A stretch of DNA of 64,000 nucleotides from Rhizosphaericola mali (GTDB lineage Bacteria > Bacteroidota > Bacteroidia > Chitinophagales > Chitinophagaceae), in NCBI RefSeq assembly GCF_004337365.2, contig NZ_CP044016.1, positions 2,418,001 to 2,482,000 of the forward strand, in the 5' to 3' direction. Shown here piece by piece: positions 27,338 through 36,554 of this stretch. The first letter of the stretch is position 1, and every line of letters begins with the position of its first letter. A program made the position numbers and the translations under genes. Under the pieces are notes generated by a model. It ran no database searches. It had not been told where the DNA came from and was given only the letters and a program-made list of their open reading frames with translations.

Positions 27338-28657
27338 ATGATAGATCATTCTTACAAGAAAAGTATATTTATTCGTTCTCTAGTTATAGTAATCACTATA
27401 GGTATTTTGATATTTGTAGCAATTCAAAAATATATAGAGATAACCTGTATTTTAACTATTGTCCTCATAATAGAACTATGGCTTTTTTATAAAATATTTT
27501 CGAAAATTCAATTAGAATTTGAACAATTTGTCGAAGGTATTCGCTATCATGATTTTTCCCAATTTTTTAATACAGGTAAAAATGTAAAATTTGTCGAATT
27601 TAGAAAAGGTTACAATGCGATAAACAAAGAATTTTTGGATATTTCTAAGGAAAAAGAGACTCAATATCAGTATTTACAAAAAATGTTGGAGTTACTCGAT
27701 AACGGGATTTTACTCTATGACATGGAAAATGGTGAAGTCAAATGGATGAACGAATCCCTAAAAACTTTGTTAGCAATTCCATACTTTAAAAATATTCAAT
27801 CCCTAAAATGGAAATACATTTCCTTACTCGAACTAATACATCATCTCAAACCAGGCAAAAGCATATTATATTCTTTAAAAAAAGATAGTAAGACCATCAA
27901 TATGCAGCTAACTAGTTCACAATTCAAGACAGAAGGAAGATTAATGCAACTTATCGTATTTTACAATATTAGTGAAGTTGTTGATATTACAGAATCTCAA
28001 GCATGGAACCAATTATTACGCATACTTACACATGAAATCATGAACTCCATCGCACCTATTTCTTCCCTTGCCTCTACAATTGAAATTGGAATGAAAGACA
28101 GCAAAAAAGACTATGATGCAGATGTAATCCTAGGAATCGAAACGATCAAAAACAGAAGTGAAGGTCTAATTAGATTTGCAGAGGCTTATAGAAATCTAAA
28201 TAAAATTGAACAACCAAAAATTTCAAAGTTTATCATTAGAGAATTATTTGAGTCTATGGATATTCTATTTGAACCTAAGTTATCCCAATCAAATATCGAA
28301 TTAGAAATCATTTTACCTGAGATGCATCTAGAAATTAATGCAGATAAAAATTTATTGGAACAAGTATTCATTAATTTAATGCTCAATGCTATTGATGCGG
28401 TGAAAGGGACGATAAATCCTTGTATTCAACTATATGCAGCGAAGGAAAATGGTAAAATAATGATTAAAGTAGTGGATAATGGCAAAGGTATGTCTACTGC
28501 AATTCAAGAAAGAATATTTATTCCGTTCTTTTCTACTAAAGGCTCTGGTAGCGGCATTGGACTCAGTTTGTGTAAACAAATAATACTATTACATGGAGGC
28601 AGTATATACGTACACTCAATTGAAGGAAAGGGAAGTCAATTTATAATCTCAATTTAA
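27338..28657 (+). CDS. Membrane sensor histidine kinase, partner of the NtrC-type regulator
   Basis: 439 residues. Two adjacent membrane helices (about 10-30 and 35-53) with almost no periplasmic loop, so the signal is probably sensed in the membrane or cytoplasm. A PAS-like region follows (about 110-215). The H-box is LTHEIMNSIAP with phospho-acceptor His232. The catalytic domain shows the N-box NLMLNAIDAV, G1 DNGKGM and G2 GSGSGIGL. This is the small-loop layout of NtrY/AtoS-like kinases paired with NtrC regulators. The stop TAA (28655-28657) directly abuts the stop of the convergent DUF5686 gene. Confidence 0.93.
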   Translation: MIDHSYKKSIFIRSLVIVITIGILIFVAIQKYIEITCILTIVLIIELWLFYKIFSKIQLEFEQFVEGIRYHDFSQFFNTGKNVKFVEFRKGYNAINKEFLDISKEKETQYQYLQKMLELLDNGILLYDMENGEVKWMNESLKTLLAIPYFKNIQSLKWKYISLLELIHHLKPGKSILYSLKKDSKTINMQLTSSQFKTEGRLMQLIVFYNISEVVDITESQAWNQLLRILTHEIMNSIAPISSLASTIEIGMKDSKKDYDADVILGIETIKNRSEGLIRFAEAYRNLNKIEQPKISKFIIRELFESMDILFEPKLSQSNIELEIILPEMHLEINADKNLLEQVFINLMLNAIDAVKGTINPCIQLYAAKENGKIMIKVVDNGKGMSTAIQERIFIPFFSTKGSGSGIGLSLCKQIILLHGGSIYVHSIEGKGSQFIISI

Positions 28658-31231
28658 TTATAGTTCAAAATTAATAGCAGCTTTTAAACTCCATTTATTA
28701 ATATCTGGATGATCTAAATAAGTCATTCGTTTAATTAAATCTACACGCAAAAATTTTAAAATATTAGAAACACCTGCACTTAATTCTACATAAGGTTTTC
28801 CTGAGAGAAAATAAGTTGGGGCATTTGTAGTATAAGGCAATTTCAATAATACATTTTGATTCAAATTCGGATTGTTTTCATTTCTCACACCACCAAAAAG
28901 GATTTTTGCTCCAGCGATTTCTCGCCATTTTAGTTTCTTAATAAGAGGGATTCTATTAAAAAATAATCCATTAAATAAATGTTCAATTGAAAATGAAGCA
29001 TAATGATCACTCATAAATTCCATATAATTCATTAGATTGAATCCTGTGATACTGTAACCAAGACCTTGATTACCAGTGTGTATTACCAATAACGGCCAAG
29101 GTACTCGTCCTGTAAGATAACCTCCATCCAATGTCATTTTTGACATTCCGATAATAGACATATACACACGCTTTTGTATATTCAAGTGAAAATAGTTATA
29201 GTCATAGTTTCCATTAAATAACCCTTTTATTCCTTTTGTAAAGTCGAATGTAAAAACTGGAAATGCATTAGGTATTTTGAGACGCCTTGCACCATTTTGA
29301 TAAAATTGCTCATGTGGCGCCCATCTCACTTGCATAGTTAATTGTGCAGATTTTATTGATGGATAAGTAGAATCCATACCCAATGGATTATTTCGAATAA
29401 ACGCCCAATCTCCTGTCGTACGTTGTATTTTATCCTTAAAACCAAAACCAATCGCCCAATGATCGTCAAATTCTTTCAAATAATCAACCTGAATAATATT
29501 ATTATAAAAATAGCGATTAAAATTGCCAGAATTACTTGCAAAAAATAAATTCCCCTCTTCATTAATATCGCTAGTTCCAGGAATATTCGAATCAAAAATT
29601 TTCGTTATAGACAAAGAATGTACTGGATAAGAATATATTGATTTATGATTGAATGCATAGGTAGCTCTTCCAAAATATTTTATTCTTTCATCCCGAAAAC
29701 CATAAGCAAGATTGCCATTAAAATAAAGACTTTTATTAAAGTCTGGCGTTGTGCGTCCTCCAAATCTTGGTTTAAATCCTTCAACCGGATTGTAGTCAAT
29801 AAATGATTGAATAGGACCGGCTTGCACTTTGCCAAAAGTCTTGTAACCAGAGGTGATTGTATTAAACCAATCTGTAGCTCTTTGAAAAGATTTCATTTTC
29901 CGCAAGCTATCCATTCTTTCATAAACATGAGATTCTCCATTGTCCAATGGGATGGAACGGTTGGACGTCCAAAAAGTATCCGATTCGGATTTAGGATTGC
30001 GTAACAAAACATCTTCATTCATTTTCCATATACTATCATCAATGGGCATACCACTTTGAAAGCCCGTATTATTTATGACTCTTCTTCCTATAAGTCCTGT
30101 CATTTTTTTATATAAGCCAAAATCAGAAGTCACGTCAGAATATCCTAAATAAAAATGTCCCGCAGAATCTTTATTAAATCGTTGAACCACTGAAAAATTG
30201 CGTACTACACCAAGATTGATATTATCATCCGTCTGAAACTCTATACTTTTAACTGCATAACGCCCATCAAGGGTGATGTACATCTCTCCATTAAACAATA
30301 AATCTGCATCATTACGCGGTACAAAATGTAAGCGAATTAACTTAAGCCCATCATCTTCTATTGTATCTTGGATAAAATATTTATACCAAACGGGGCCTGC
30401 ATTTGAAATCGGACTTAAAAATTGTTTTGTAAACACCTCAATATTATTGTTATAAATATTGATATCCTCAAATAAGCGGTTAAATAAAGAACTAATTCCT
30501 CGGATATCTATAAACTTTCCATAATCCACCCGCTTTTCTGCCTTAACAATTGAATTTTTGGATTTGGGCTTATTACGAGTGTAATTTTTACTTACCGATT
30601 CTTCTAAATATATAGGAAGTAAGTTTTTCCCCGGTATCGTTACGGTATCGTCTTTACGCAAAACAAAGTCATATTTCTTTAAAATCTTACTTTTGCTGAT
30701 CCACTTTGGAAATTTATCTACAAAAAAGGACAATTTAGCGTACTCATCATAACTCGCTGTAGGAAAATAGTTAATATCATTTTCTGGTTTATGTTCTATT
30801 ACTTTTCTAATCAGTTCTACAGCTGGATTATTCTTATTTCTATATTTCTTTTTTTTACCTGCAGTTACAATAACGTCATTTAAATTAGAAAGTCTGGGTT
30901 TTAATTTTATTTGTAAAATTGAATCTGACTTTGTTAAGCTAATATCTGTATTTTCATATCCTATTGCTGTTATTAAAATAGAATTGATATTATCATACTT
31001 CAAATAAAAAATTCCCGCTTCATTTGTATATCCCAAATTTTTATCTCCATTCTTATTTAAAATGGAAACGTTTACAATTGGTTCCAATGAAAGAGAATCA
31101 ATAATAATTATCTTTTTATTAATTGATTGCGCCGTTATATTTCCTATACCTATTAGCAAAACAATTATAAAGCAAATCAATAGTTTTGATGAAATAGTTA
31201 TTTTTCTGCCGTTAATTTTCAAGGATAACAA
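28658..31231 (-). CDS. DUF5686 outer-membrane protein with carboxypeptidase-regulatory-like N-domain
   Basis: About 857 residues. After a signal-type hydrophobic segment (ending near ITAQ) comes a CarboxypepD-regulatory-like beta-sandwich (about 38-115), a linker, then a long beta-rich region with alternating aromatic residues typical of an outer-membrane barrel, ending with a terminal F-E-L. This is the DUF5686 layout found in Bacteroidota; its function is unknown. Start: no ATG exists between the in-frame stop at 31235-31237 and the signal segment. Possible starts are TTG at 31231 or TTG at 31222, the latter giving MKINGRKITISSK, the more natural N-terminus. It is convergent with the kinase gene with zero spacing. 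Confidence 0.85.
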   Translation of the reverse strand: MLSLKINGRKITISSKLLICFIIVLLIGIGNITAQSINKKIIIIDSLSLEPIVNVSILNKNGDKNLGYTNEAGIFYLKYDNINSILITAIGYENTDISLTKSDSILQIKLKPRLSNLNDVIVTAGKKKKYRNKNNPAVELIRKVIEHKPENDINYFPTASYDEYAKLSFFVDKFPKWISKSKILKKYDFVLRKDDTVTIPGKNLLPIYLEESVSKNYTRNKPKSKNSIVKAEKRVDYGKFIDIRGISSLFNRLFEDINIYNNNIEVFTKQFLSPISNAGPVWYKYFIQDTIEDDGLKLIRLHFVPRNDADLLFNGEMYITLDGRYAVKSIEFQTDDNINLGVVRNFSVVQRFNKDSAGHFYLGYSDVTSDFGLYKKMTGLIGRRVINNTGFQSGMPIDDSIWKMNEDVLLRNPKSESDTFWTSNRSIPLDNGESHVYERMDSLRKMKSFQRATDWFNTITSGYKTFGKVQAGPIQSFIDYNPVEGFKPRFGGRTTPDFNKSLYFNGNLAYGFRDERIKYFGRATYAFNHKSIYSYPVHSLSITKIFDSNIPGTSDINEEGNLFFASNSGNFNRYFYNNIIQVDYLKEFDDHWAIGFGFKDKIQRTTGDWAFIRNNPLGMDSTYPSIKSAQLTMQVRWAPHEQFYQNGARRLKIPNAFPVFTFDFTKGIKGLFNGNYDYNYFHLNIQKRVYMSIIGMSKMTLDGGYLTGRVPWPLLVIHTGNQGLGYSITGFNLMNYMEFMSDHYASFSIEHLFNGLFFNRIPLIKKLKWREIAGAKILFGGVRNENNPNLNQNVLLKLPYTTNAPTYFLSGKPYVELSAGVSNILKFLRVDLIKRMTYLDHPDINKWSLKAAINFEL

Positions 31232-31451
31232 TTTTCAAATAATTCACACCCTACAACTAAATTTTAATATAATGTAGAATCTAAAAACAATTTAATCACA
31301 TAATTATTTAAATATATCCCTTTTTTTTAAAACACAAAATAGAATCTAAATTGTTTAGTAAATAATACAGCACAGGAGTTGTGCTCAACAAGAAATTGTT
31401 CGATAATCGAGCAGGTTCTAAATATTATTATTAAGATTTTTTTTAATTTAT
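31232..31451. other. Intergenic stretch without a gene
   Basis: The gap between the DUF5686 gene and the dihydroxyacetone kinase gene (31232-31578, 347 bp) holds no open frame worth calling. Besides the terminator at 31452-31498, only a short dyad AGCACA-N5-TGTGCT (31369-31385) and runs of A/T are seen. No promoter for the DUF5686 gene could be identified with confidence. Confidence 0.6.
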
Positions 31452-31498
31452 ATAAAAAATAATCTTGTGATTAATACATCGGCACTAATCACAAGATT
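31452..31498 (-). terminator. Intrinsic terminator after the dihydroxyacetone kinase gene
   Basis: Perfect 13-bp stem, AATCTTGTGATTA (31461-31473) with TAATCACAAGATT (31486-31498), and a 12-nt loop. On the minus strand it is followed by a T-rich stretch (complement of 31452-31460). It lies 80 bp past the kinase stop, so it should end that transcript before the DUF5686 gene. Confidence 0.8.
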
Positions 31499-31578
31499 GG
31501 ATAGAATACCCAAAGGCTAACATTCGTTAAATACAAGCATATAATTTAGAAAAGATAAAATCATTTTAAATAAAATAA

Positions 31579-33213
31579 TTACGCCTCTATTAAATTCTCA
31601 AAGATTCGCGCCATAATCTCCGCTCCAGGATCCGGTACGTTTTTCAAAATTGTGGCTGGTATGTAGGAAGAACGACCAAAATCTGTTTTTTTAATTTTTT
31701 TTGTGTTTTCAGCACCTTTTCTTGCAGCTTTAGCGACTTCTGCTAAAGATTTATCCGCAGCCAATGCAAGTAACGCTGGCTCTAGAGCATCCACCATCGT
31801 CCGAGATCCAATCTTGGCACCCCCATAAGTTTGCATTGTTTCCAAACCCTTTAAAAGAGCTTTACCCCAATGTTTATATTGTGTGAATGCATCTCCAGCT
31901 GCTATAAACAAAATAGACATCAATACACCACTAGAACCACCGGCCTCACGGGAAAGCAAACTACCTATGGAATTCAACAAATCACTTCCATTATTTAATG
32001 GTAATTTATTCAATTCATTTAATATATTTTTAGAAGCAGCCGCGAAAGTAGATCCAGCATCTCCATCTCCCACTTTGGCATCTAAATCATTCATTTCCTT
32101 TTCTATGGAAATGAGAAGTTTAGCTGTGTCTTCAATTATTTTTTTAACAGCTGGATGATTTGAAGGCTTCCCCTTAATTGTAGGTGGAAGTTTAGGCATT
32201 TTTACAAATGCTTTTTTAGGATTGAATATATGTGTACCTGGCCAAGAAGTAATAGAATTTTCTTTTAATAATGCCTTTTCAGTTACATTATCCAACAGTA
32301 TTATAGAAAAGGAAAAACCATCCATATTAAGGGCTGTCATAATTTGAGCAGGACCTATAATATAGTTTATTTTTTTTCCAAGTTTAGTCGACAAGAGTGC
32401 ATTTACAACTATATTCATCTCCAAAGGCATCGCTGTACCTAAATTATTGATCATTATAGCAATTTTACCTTTATGCTTGTCTGCAAAAGGCAATAGTTCA
32501 TTTGCTACGGTAGTAGTTAGTACATCCGCACTATTAAGAGGTATAATCTTTGCACCAGCTTCACCATGTATCCCTAATCCTAGTTCGACCTCTTTATCTT
32601 TAATTCGATGTTCTATATTTTCTTCAAAACGTTGGCATTCCGTTAAGGAAAGTCCTAAAGAATATATATTTTCAATAGTTTGTTTTGCAGTTTTGAATAT
32701 ATATGGCAAACTCTTGCCGTCTTCTGCTAATTGACCTGCAATTTTGTGTATAAAAATAGTACCCGCAATTCCTCTACTATTAGAACTAATACCTAACGCG
32801 ATATCGTCATTTACAACTACAGTCTCTACTTTATATCCCAAATTTCTTGCTTGCTCTGCAGCCAAGCCAAAATTTAAACGATCTCCAGTATAGTTTTTAA
32901 TCACCAATAAACATCCCTTCTCTCCTGTTACAGCAATAATAGCTGCAAGTACAGCATCTACTGACGGAGACGCAAATATCTCTCCACAAACAGCAGCTGT
33001 CAACATTCCCTTTCCAACAAATCCTGCATGTGCAGGTTCATGACCAGAACCTCCTCCTGAGATAATCGCAACTTTAGATTTATCCCAATCTTTCCTTAAT
33101 GCAACTTTTATTTTAGGAAATGAATCCAATAGCGCAATTTGATCATTACTCGCAATTAATCCTGTAAGCGCTTCTTTTACAATATCTTCATTTGAATTTT
33201 TAAAAAATTTCAT
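31579..33213 (-). CDS. dhaK: ATP-dependent dihydroxyacetone kinase (DhaK-DhaL fusion)
   Basis: 544 residues, the length of single-chain ATP-dependent enzymes. N-terminal DhaK domain (about 1-325) with GGGSGHEPAHAG (53-64) and the substrate-binding His216 in LGIHGEAG, which in the family binds the ketone covalently. C-terminal DhaL domain (about 345-544) with the nucleotide/Mg site DAKVGDGDAG and the GGSSGVL loop. It phosphorylates dihydroxyacetone or a related short ketose; related enzymes also act on other substrates such as erythrulose, so the exact substrate is open. It is divergent from the galactan locus and shares its control region, which contains two LacI-type operator copies. A terminator follows. 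Confidence 0.92.
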   Translation of the reverse strand: MKFFKNSNEDIVKEALTGLIASNDQIALLDSFPKIKVALRKDWDKSKVAIISGGGSGHEPAHAGFVGKGMLTAAVCGEIFASPSVDAVLAAIIAVTGEKGCLLVIKNYTGDRLNFGLAAEQARNLGYKVETVVVNDDIALGISSNSRGIAGTIFIHKIAGQLAEDGKSLPYIFKTAKQTIENIYSLGLSLTECQRFEENIEHRIKDKEVELGLGIHGEAGAKIIPLNSADVLTTTVANELLPFADKHKGKIAIMINNLGTAMPLEMNIVVNALLSTKLGKKINYIIGPAQIMTALNMDGFSFSIILLDNVTEKALLKENSITSWPGTHIFNPKKAFVKMPKLPPTIKGKPSNHPAVKKIIEDTAKLLISIEKEMNDLDAKVGDGDAGSTFAAASKNILNELNKLPLNNGSDLLNSIGSLLSREAGGSSGVLMSILFIAAGDAFTQYKHWGKALLKGLETMQTYGGAKIGSRTMVDALEPALLALAADKSLAEVAKAARKGAENTKKIKKTDFGRSSYIPATILKNVPDPGAEIMARIFENLIEA

Positions 33214-33317
33214 ATATACAAATTAAAGGTTCAATTCAGCAAACAAATCCTTGGTTAAGATAAAACATCTTACTTAATTAATTTTCATTTTATCCAAACA
33301 ATATTTCATTTTAACAA

Positions 33318-33334
33318 TACGAAAACGTTGTAGT
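33318..33334 (+). promoter_or_regulatory. LacI-type operator, copy 1
   Basis: TACGAAAACGTTGTAGT. The core AACGTT is palindromic, and six of eight positions of ACGAAAAC match the complement of GTTGTAGT. It is an exact inverted copy of 33432-33448. It lies 105 bp upstream of the dihydroxyacetone kinase ATG (minus strand). The palindromic AACGTT core is typical of LacI-family operators; the regulator is not identified. Confidence 0.65.
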
Positions 33335-33431
33335 ATTAAAAATATGTGAATAGTTATTAGTTTAATATTTAAATAAATCACTGTAACAATCATACATTTC
33401 TTTGAAAAAATTTAATATAAATGTAAAAACA

Positions 33432-33448
33432 ACTACAACGTTTTCGTA
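33432..33448 (-). promoter_or_regulatory. LacI-type operator, copy 2
   Basis: ACTACAACGTTTTCGTA, the exact reverse complement of copy 1 over 17 bp. The centres of the two sites are 113 bp apart, compatible with binding at both and looping. It lies about 150 bp upstream of the SusC ATG. Confidence 0.65.
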
Positions 33449-33596
33449 ATTAAAGTTTAAGATTTAAGTCTTTAAAATAACAAACATTAGTATTCTTGCA
33501 TGCAAGTTTAGTTATACTATTTTATAAAACGCTTTTAAATTCGTTCGTTGCCATAGTATATCTATTTCAAAAATCACTCTTTTGAAAATCAAGAAA

Positions 33597-36536
33597 ATGC
33601 GAAAAGGACAATTGTTCAAATGTTCAATTTTTGTACTATTTACAATATTGATAAAATCACAGGTTTTTGCACAAGCAGGAAAAGTAAAAGTTTCGGGGCA
33701 AGTTACCGCGGACACTAGCTCTGCCGATGGAATTTCTATAGTACTTCAATCCACAAATAAAGTTATAGGAAAAACAAATGCATCCGGTTCATTTCAGGTA
33801 AATGTACTCGCTAATTCCACTTTACTTTTTTCTAAATCTGGATTTGATAATCAAACATTTTTAGTCAATTCTGATACAACTCTAAATGTAGCATTACATC
33901 CATTTACCAATATCATGCCTGAGGTAGTTGTGATTGGTTATGGTACTGCAAAAAAATCTGATTTGACAGGATCTATAGTTACTGTAAGTAGCAAAGACTT
34001 TCAAAAAGGGTCAATTACTACACCTGACCAGTTAATTGCTGGTAAAGCAGCAGGTGTAACAGTTACATCTAATAGTGGTGCGCCAGGCGCAGGTAGTACG
34101 ATCAGAATCAGAGGGGGTACTTCATTGAATGCAAGCAATAGTCCACTTATAGTTATAGATGGAGTGCCGTTGGACAATAACTCTGTTTATGGTGCATCAG
34201 ACCCATTAAGTTTGATCAATCCCAATGATATTGCGTCCTTCAACATTTTAAAAGACGCCTCTGCGACCGCGATTTACGGTAATAGGGCCTCTAATGGTGT
34301 TATTATCATCACAACTAAAAGTGGTACATCTGGTCGACTAAAAGTAGATTTCAATGCGGTACTATCACAAGCAGTAAAACGTAATGAGGTTAAGTTGTTA
34401 AATGGAAACCAAATACGTCAAATTGTAAATGAAAAAGGAACTGATGCACAGAAAGCATTATTAGGTACGGCAAATACTAATTGGCAAGATCAAATCTTTC
34501 AAAAAGCATTAGGAGGAGTCTACAACCTCGGCATTTCTGGAGGAATCAAAAAGTTACCTTACAGATTATCTGTAGGTTTTACTGGGCAAGATGGTATTCT
34601 TAAAACAAGTAATTTAAAACGAACATCTGTAGATCTAAATATCAGACCTACATTTTTCAATAATACATTGCATATAGATTTTAATGTAAAAGGCATTTAC
34701 ATGACCAATCGATTTGCCAATGAATCAGCCATCGGCGCTGCATTGAGTATGGATCCAACACAACCCGTGTATGCCAACAATACACTTGGTGGATTTTATG
34801 AATGGACAGATGGTAATGGTGTACCTATACAACAAGCTGTAAAGAATCCATTAGCACAGCTACTTATGTACAAAAGTACAAGTGTGGTTAGACGGAGTAT
34901 TGGTAATATGAAAGTGGATTATCACCTACCCTCTTTACCCGAACTTACTATGAATGTAAATGGAGGTTACGACATATCATCTAGCGACGGTAGCTCCTTC
35001 ATTCCAGAATATGCAGCATTAGACTATCAACAAGGAGGTTCTGTAACTAAATATCAACAGAGAAAAACAAACTATGTATTTGATGCTTACTTAAATTATA
35101 AAAAATATTTTGATAAAATACAAAGTAATGTTGATTTTACGGGAGGTTATTCTTACCAAGAATTTTTTAGTGGCGCTCCAGGATTTAACAATACCAACGT
35201 TGCAGGTACTGTATTAAGTACTTCAATTGCTGACTCTAGCAGAAATGTACTACTTTCTTTCTATGGAAGATTGAACTATACATTTAAAGAAAAATATTTG
35301 TTAACTGCAACAGTTAGACGTGATGGTACATCTAGATTTAGTCCAAATAATCGTTGGGGAACATTTCCTTCTATTGCATTAGCATGGAAAATTAAAGAAG
35401 AATCATTTTTGAAAAATGTTAATGCTGTATCGGATTTAAAACTAAGATTAGGTTATGGTGTTACAGGGAATCAAGATGTAGGGTCTTTTTACCCATATCT
35501 TCCGATATATCGCGTAAGTTCCAATGTTGCACAATATGTATTTGGCAATACAGGATACTATACCTACAGAGCAGAAGCGTATGATCCAAATATTAAATGG
35601 GAAACTACAGCATCTTATAACGCGGGGATCGACTTTGGATTCTTTAAAAATAGATTAACTGGTTCGATTGATGCTTATTACAAAAAAACAAGCAATCTAT
35701 TAGCGGATATCCAAACTGCTGCTGGTGCTAACTTGAGTAATCATGTACTTACTAATGTCGGTAATATTGAATCAAAAGGTATAGAATTGGCATTGAATGC
35801 GAAAATCGTTCAAGGTAACAAATTCAACTGGTCAGTAAATACCAATGTTGCCTACAACAATAATAAAATTTTAAAATTATCCAACGTATCTGACAGCACT
35901 ACACAAGGTATTCTAAGCGGTACGATCAGTGGAGGTAGCGGTAATTCAATTCAGATACAAACAGTAGGTTATAGTTTAAATACTTTCTACGTATACAAAC
36001 AGGCATACGACAAGAATGGCAAACCAGAAGAAGGTGTATATGCGGATGTAAATAATAATTCAGGTAATTTATTTTACCGATATAAATCACCAAATCCAAA
36101 AGTTACATTAGGATTTACTTCCAACTTTGATTATGATAAATGGAGTCTATCATTTACGCTTAGAGGAAACTTTGGCAACTACGTATATAATAATGTAAAA
36201 GCTAGTGGAGACGCCTATAATAGTATCTCAAATACACAAGGATATATTGGTAATGCCAACAGAGACTATTTGCATACAGGCTTTACAAATAGCCAATATT
36301 TTTCAGATTATTATGTAGAAAATGCGTCATTCGTAAGAATGGACAACGTAAATCTTGGATATGATTTTGGAGATGTTTTCAATCACAAAGCTAGACTTTC
36401 AGTGAGTGGAACAGTACAAAATGTATTTGTAATCACTAAATATACAGGTTTAGATCCTGAGGTATATAGTGGTATAGACAACAATGCATATCCACGTCCA
36501 CGTACATATTCTCTTGGTGTTAATCTTCAATTTTAA
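33597..36536 (+). CDS. SusC-type TonB-dependent outer-membrane glycan transporter
   Basis: 979 residues from the ATG at 33597; a TTG at 33582 also opens the frame but precedes a charged stretch and is less likely. Signal peptide ending near VFAQ, then a carboxypeptidase-like beta-sandwich (about 27-105), a plug domain with the SusC hallmark IRIRGGTSL and SPLIVIDGVPL (about 170-200), and a barrel ending in NLQF with a terminal Phe. No STN signalling domain, so direct anti-sigma control is unlikely. It forms the import pore with the SusD lipoprotein encoded 18 bp downstream. By gene context the cargo is beta-1,4-galactan oligosaccharide. Confidence 0.95.
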   Translation: MRKGQLFKCSIFVLFTILIKSQVFAQAGKVKVSGQVTADTSSADGISIVLQSTNKVIGKTNASGSFQVNVLANSTLLFSKSGFDNQTFLVNSDTTLNVALHPFTNIMPEVVVIGYGTAKKSDLTGSIVTVSSKDFQKGSITTPDQLIAGKAAGVTVTSNSGAPGAGSTIRIRGGTSLNASNSPLIVIDGVPLDNNSVYGASDPLSLINPNDIASFNILKDASATAIYGNRASNGVIIITTKSGTSGRLKVDFNAVLSQAVKRNEVKLLNGNQIRQIVNEKGTDAQKALLGTANTNWQDQIFQKALGGVYNLGISGGIKKLPYRLSVGFTGQDGILKTSNLKRTSVDLNIRPTFFNNTLHIDFNVKGIYMTNRFANESAIGAALSMDPTQPVYANNTLGGFYEWTDGNGVPIQQAVKNPLAQLLMYKSTSVVRRSIGNMKVDYHLPSLPELTMNVNGGYDISSSDGSSFIPEYAALDYQQGGSVTKYQQRKTNYVFDAYLNYKKYFDKIQSNVDFTGGYSYQEFFSGAPGFNNTNVAGTVLSTSIADSSRNVLLSFYGRLNYTFKEKYLLTATVRRDGTSRFSPNNRWGTFPSIALAWKIKEESFLKNVNAVSDLKLRLGYGVTGNQDVGSFYPYLPIYRVSSNVAQYVFGNTGYYTYRAEAYDPNIKWETTASYNAGIDFGFFKNRLTGSIDAYYKKTSNLLADIQTAAGANLSNHVLTNVGNIESKGIELALNAKIVQGNKFNWSVNTNVAYNNNKILKLSNVSDSTTQGILSGTISGGSGNSIQIQTVGYSLNTFYVYKQAYDKNGKPEEGVYADVNNNSGNLFYRYKSPNPKVTLGFTSNFDYDKWSLSFTLRGNFGNYVYNNVKASGDAYNSISNTQGYIGNANRDYLHTGFTNSQYFSDYYVENASFVRMDNVNLGYDFGDVFNHKARLSVSGTVQNVFVITKYTGLDPEVYSGIDNNAYPRPRTYSLGVNLQF

Positions 36537-36554
36537 TTCAAAATATTCGAATCG

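Larger units (their letters stand above)
33214..33596. promoter_or_regulatory. Divergent control region between kinase and galactan locus
   Basis: 383 bp without a gene. It carries two inverted LacI-type operator copies (33318-33334 and 33432-33448) and a perfect 12-bp palindrome CTTGCATGCAAG at 33495-33506, about 90 bp before the SusC start. No clear TAnnTTTG/TTTG promoter pair was found on either strand. The regulator gene is not in the window. Confidence 0.6.

Noticed and set aside
33582-33584. TTG start for SusC and TTG start at 39243 for the GH53 gene
   Set aside because: ATG codons at 33597 and 39261 begin proper signal peptides. The upstream TTG adds charged residues only.
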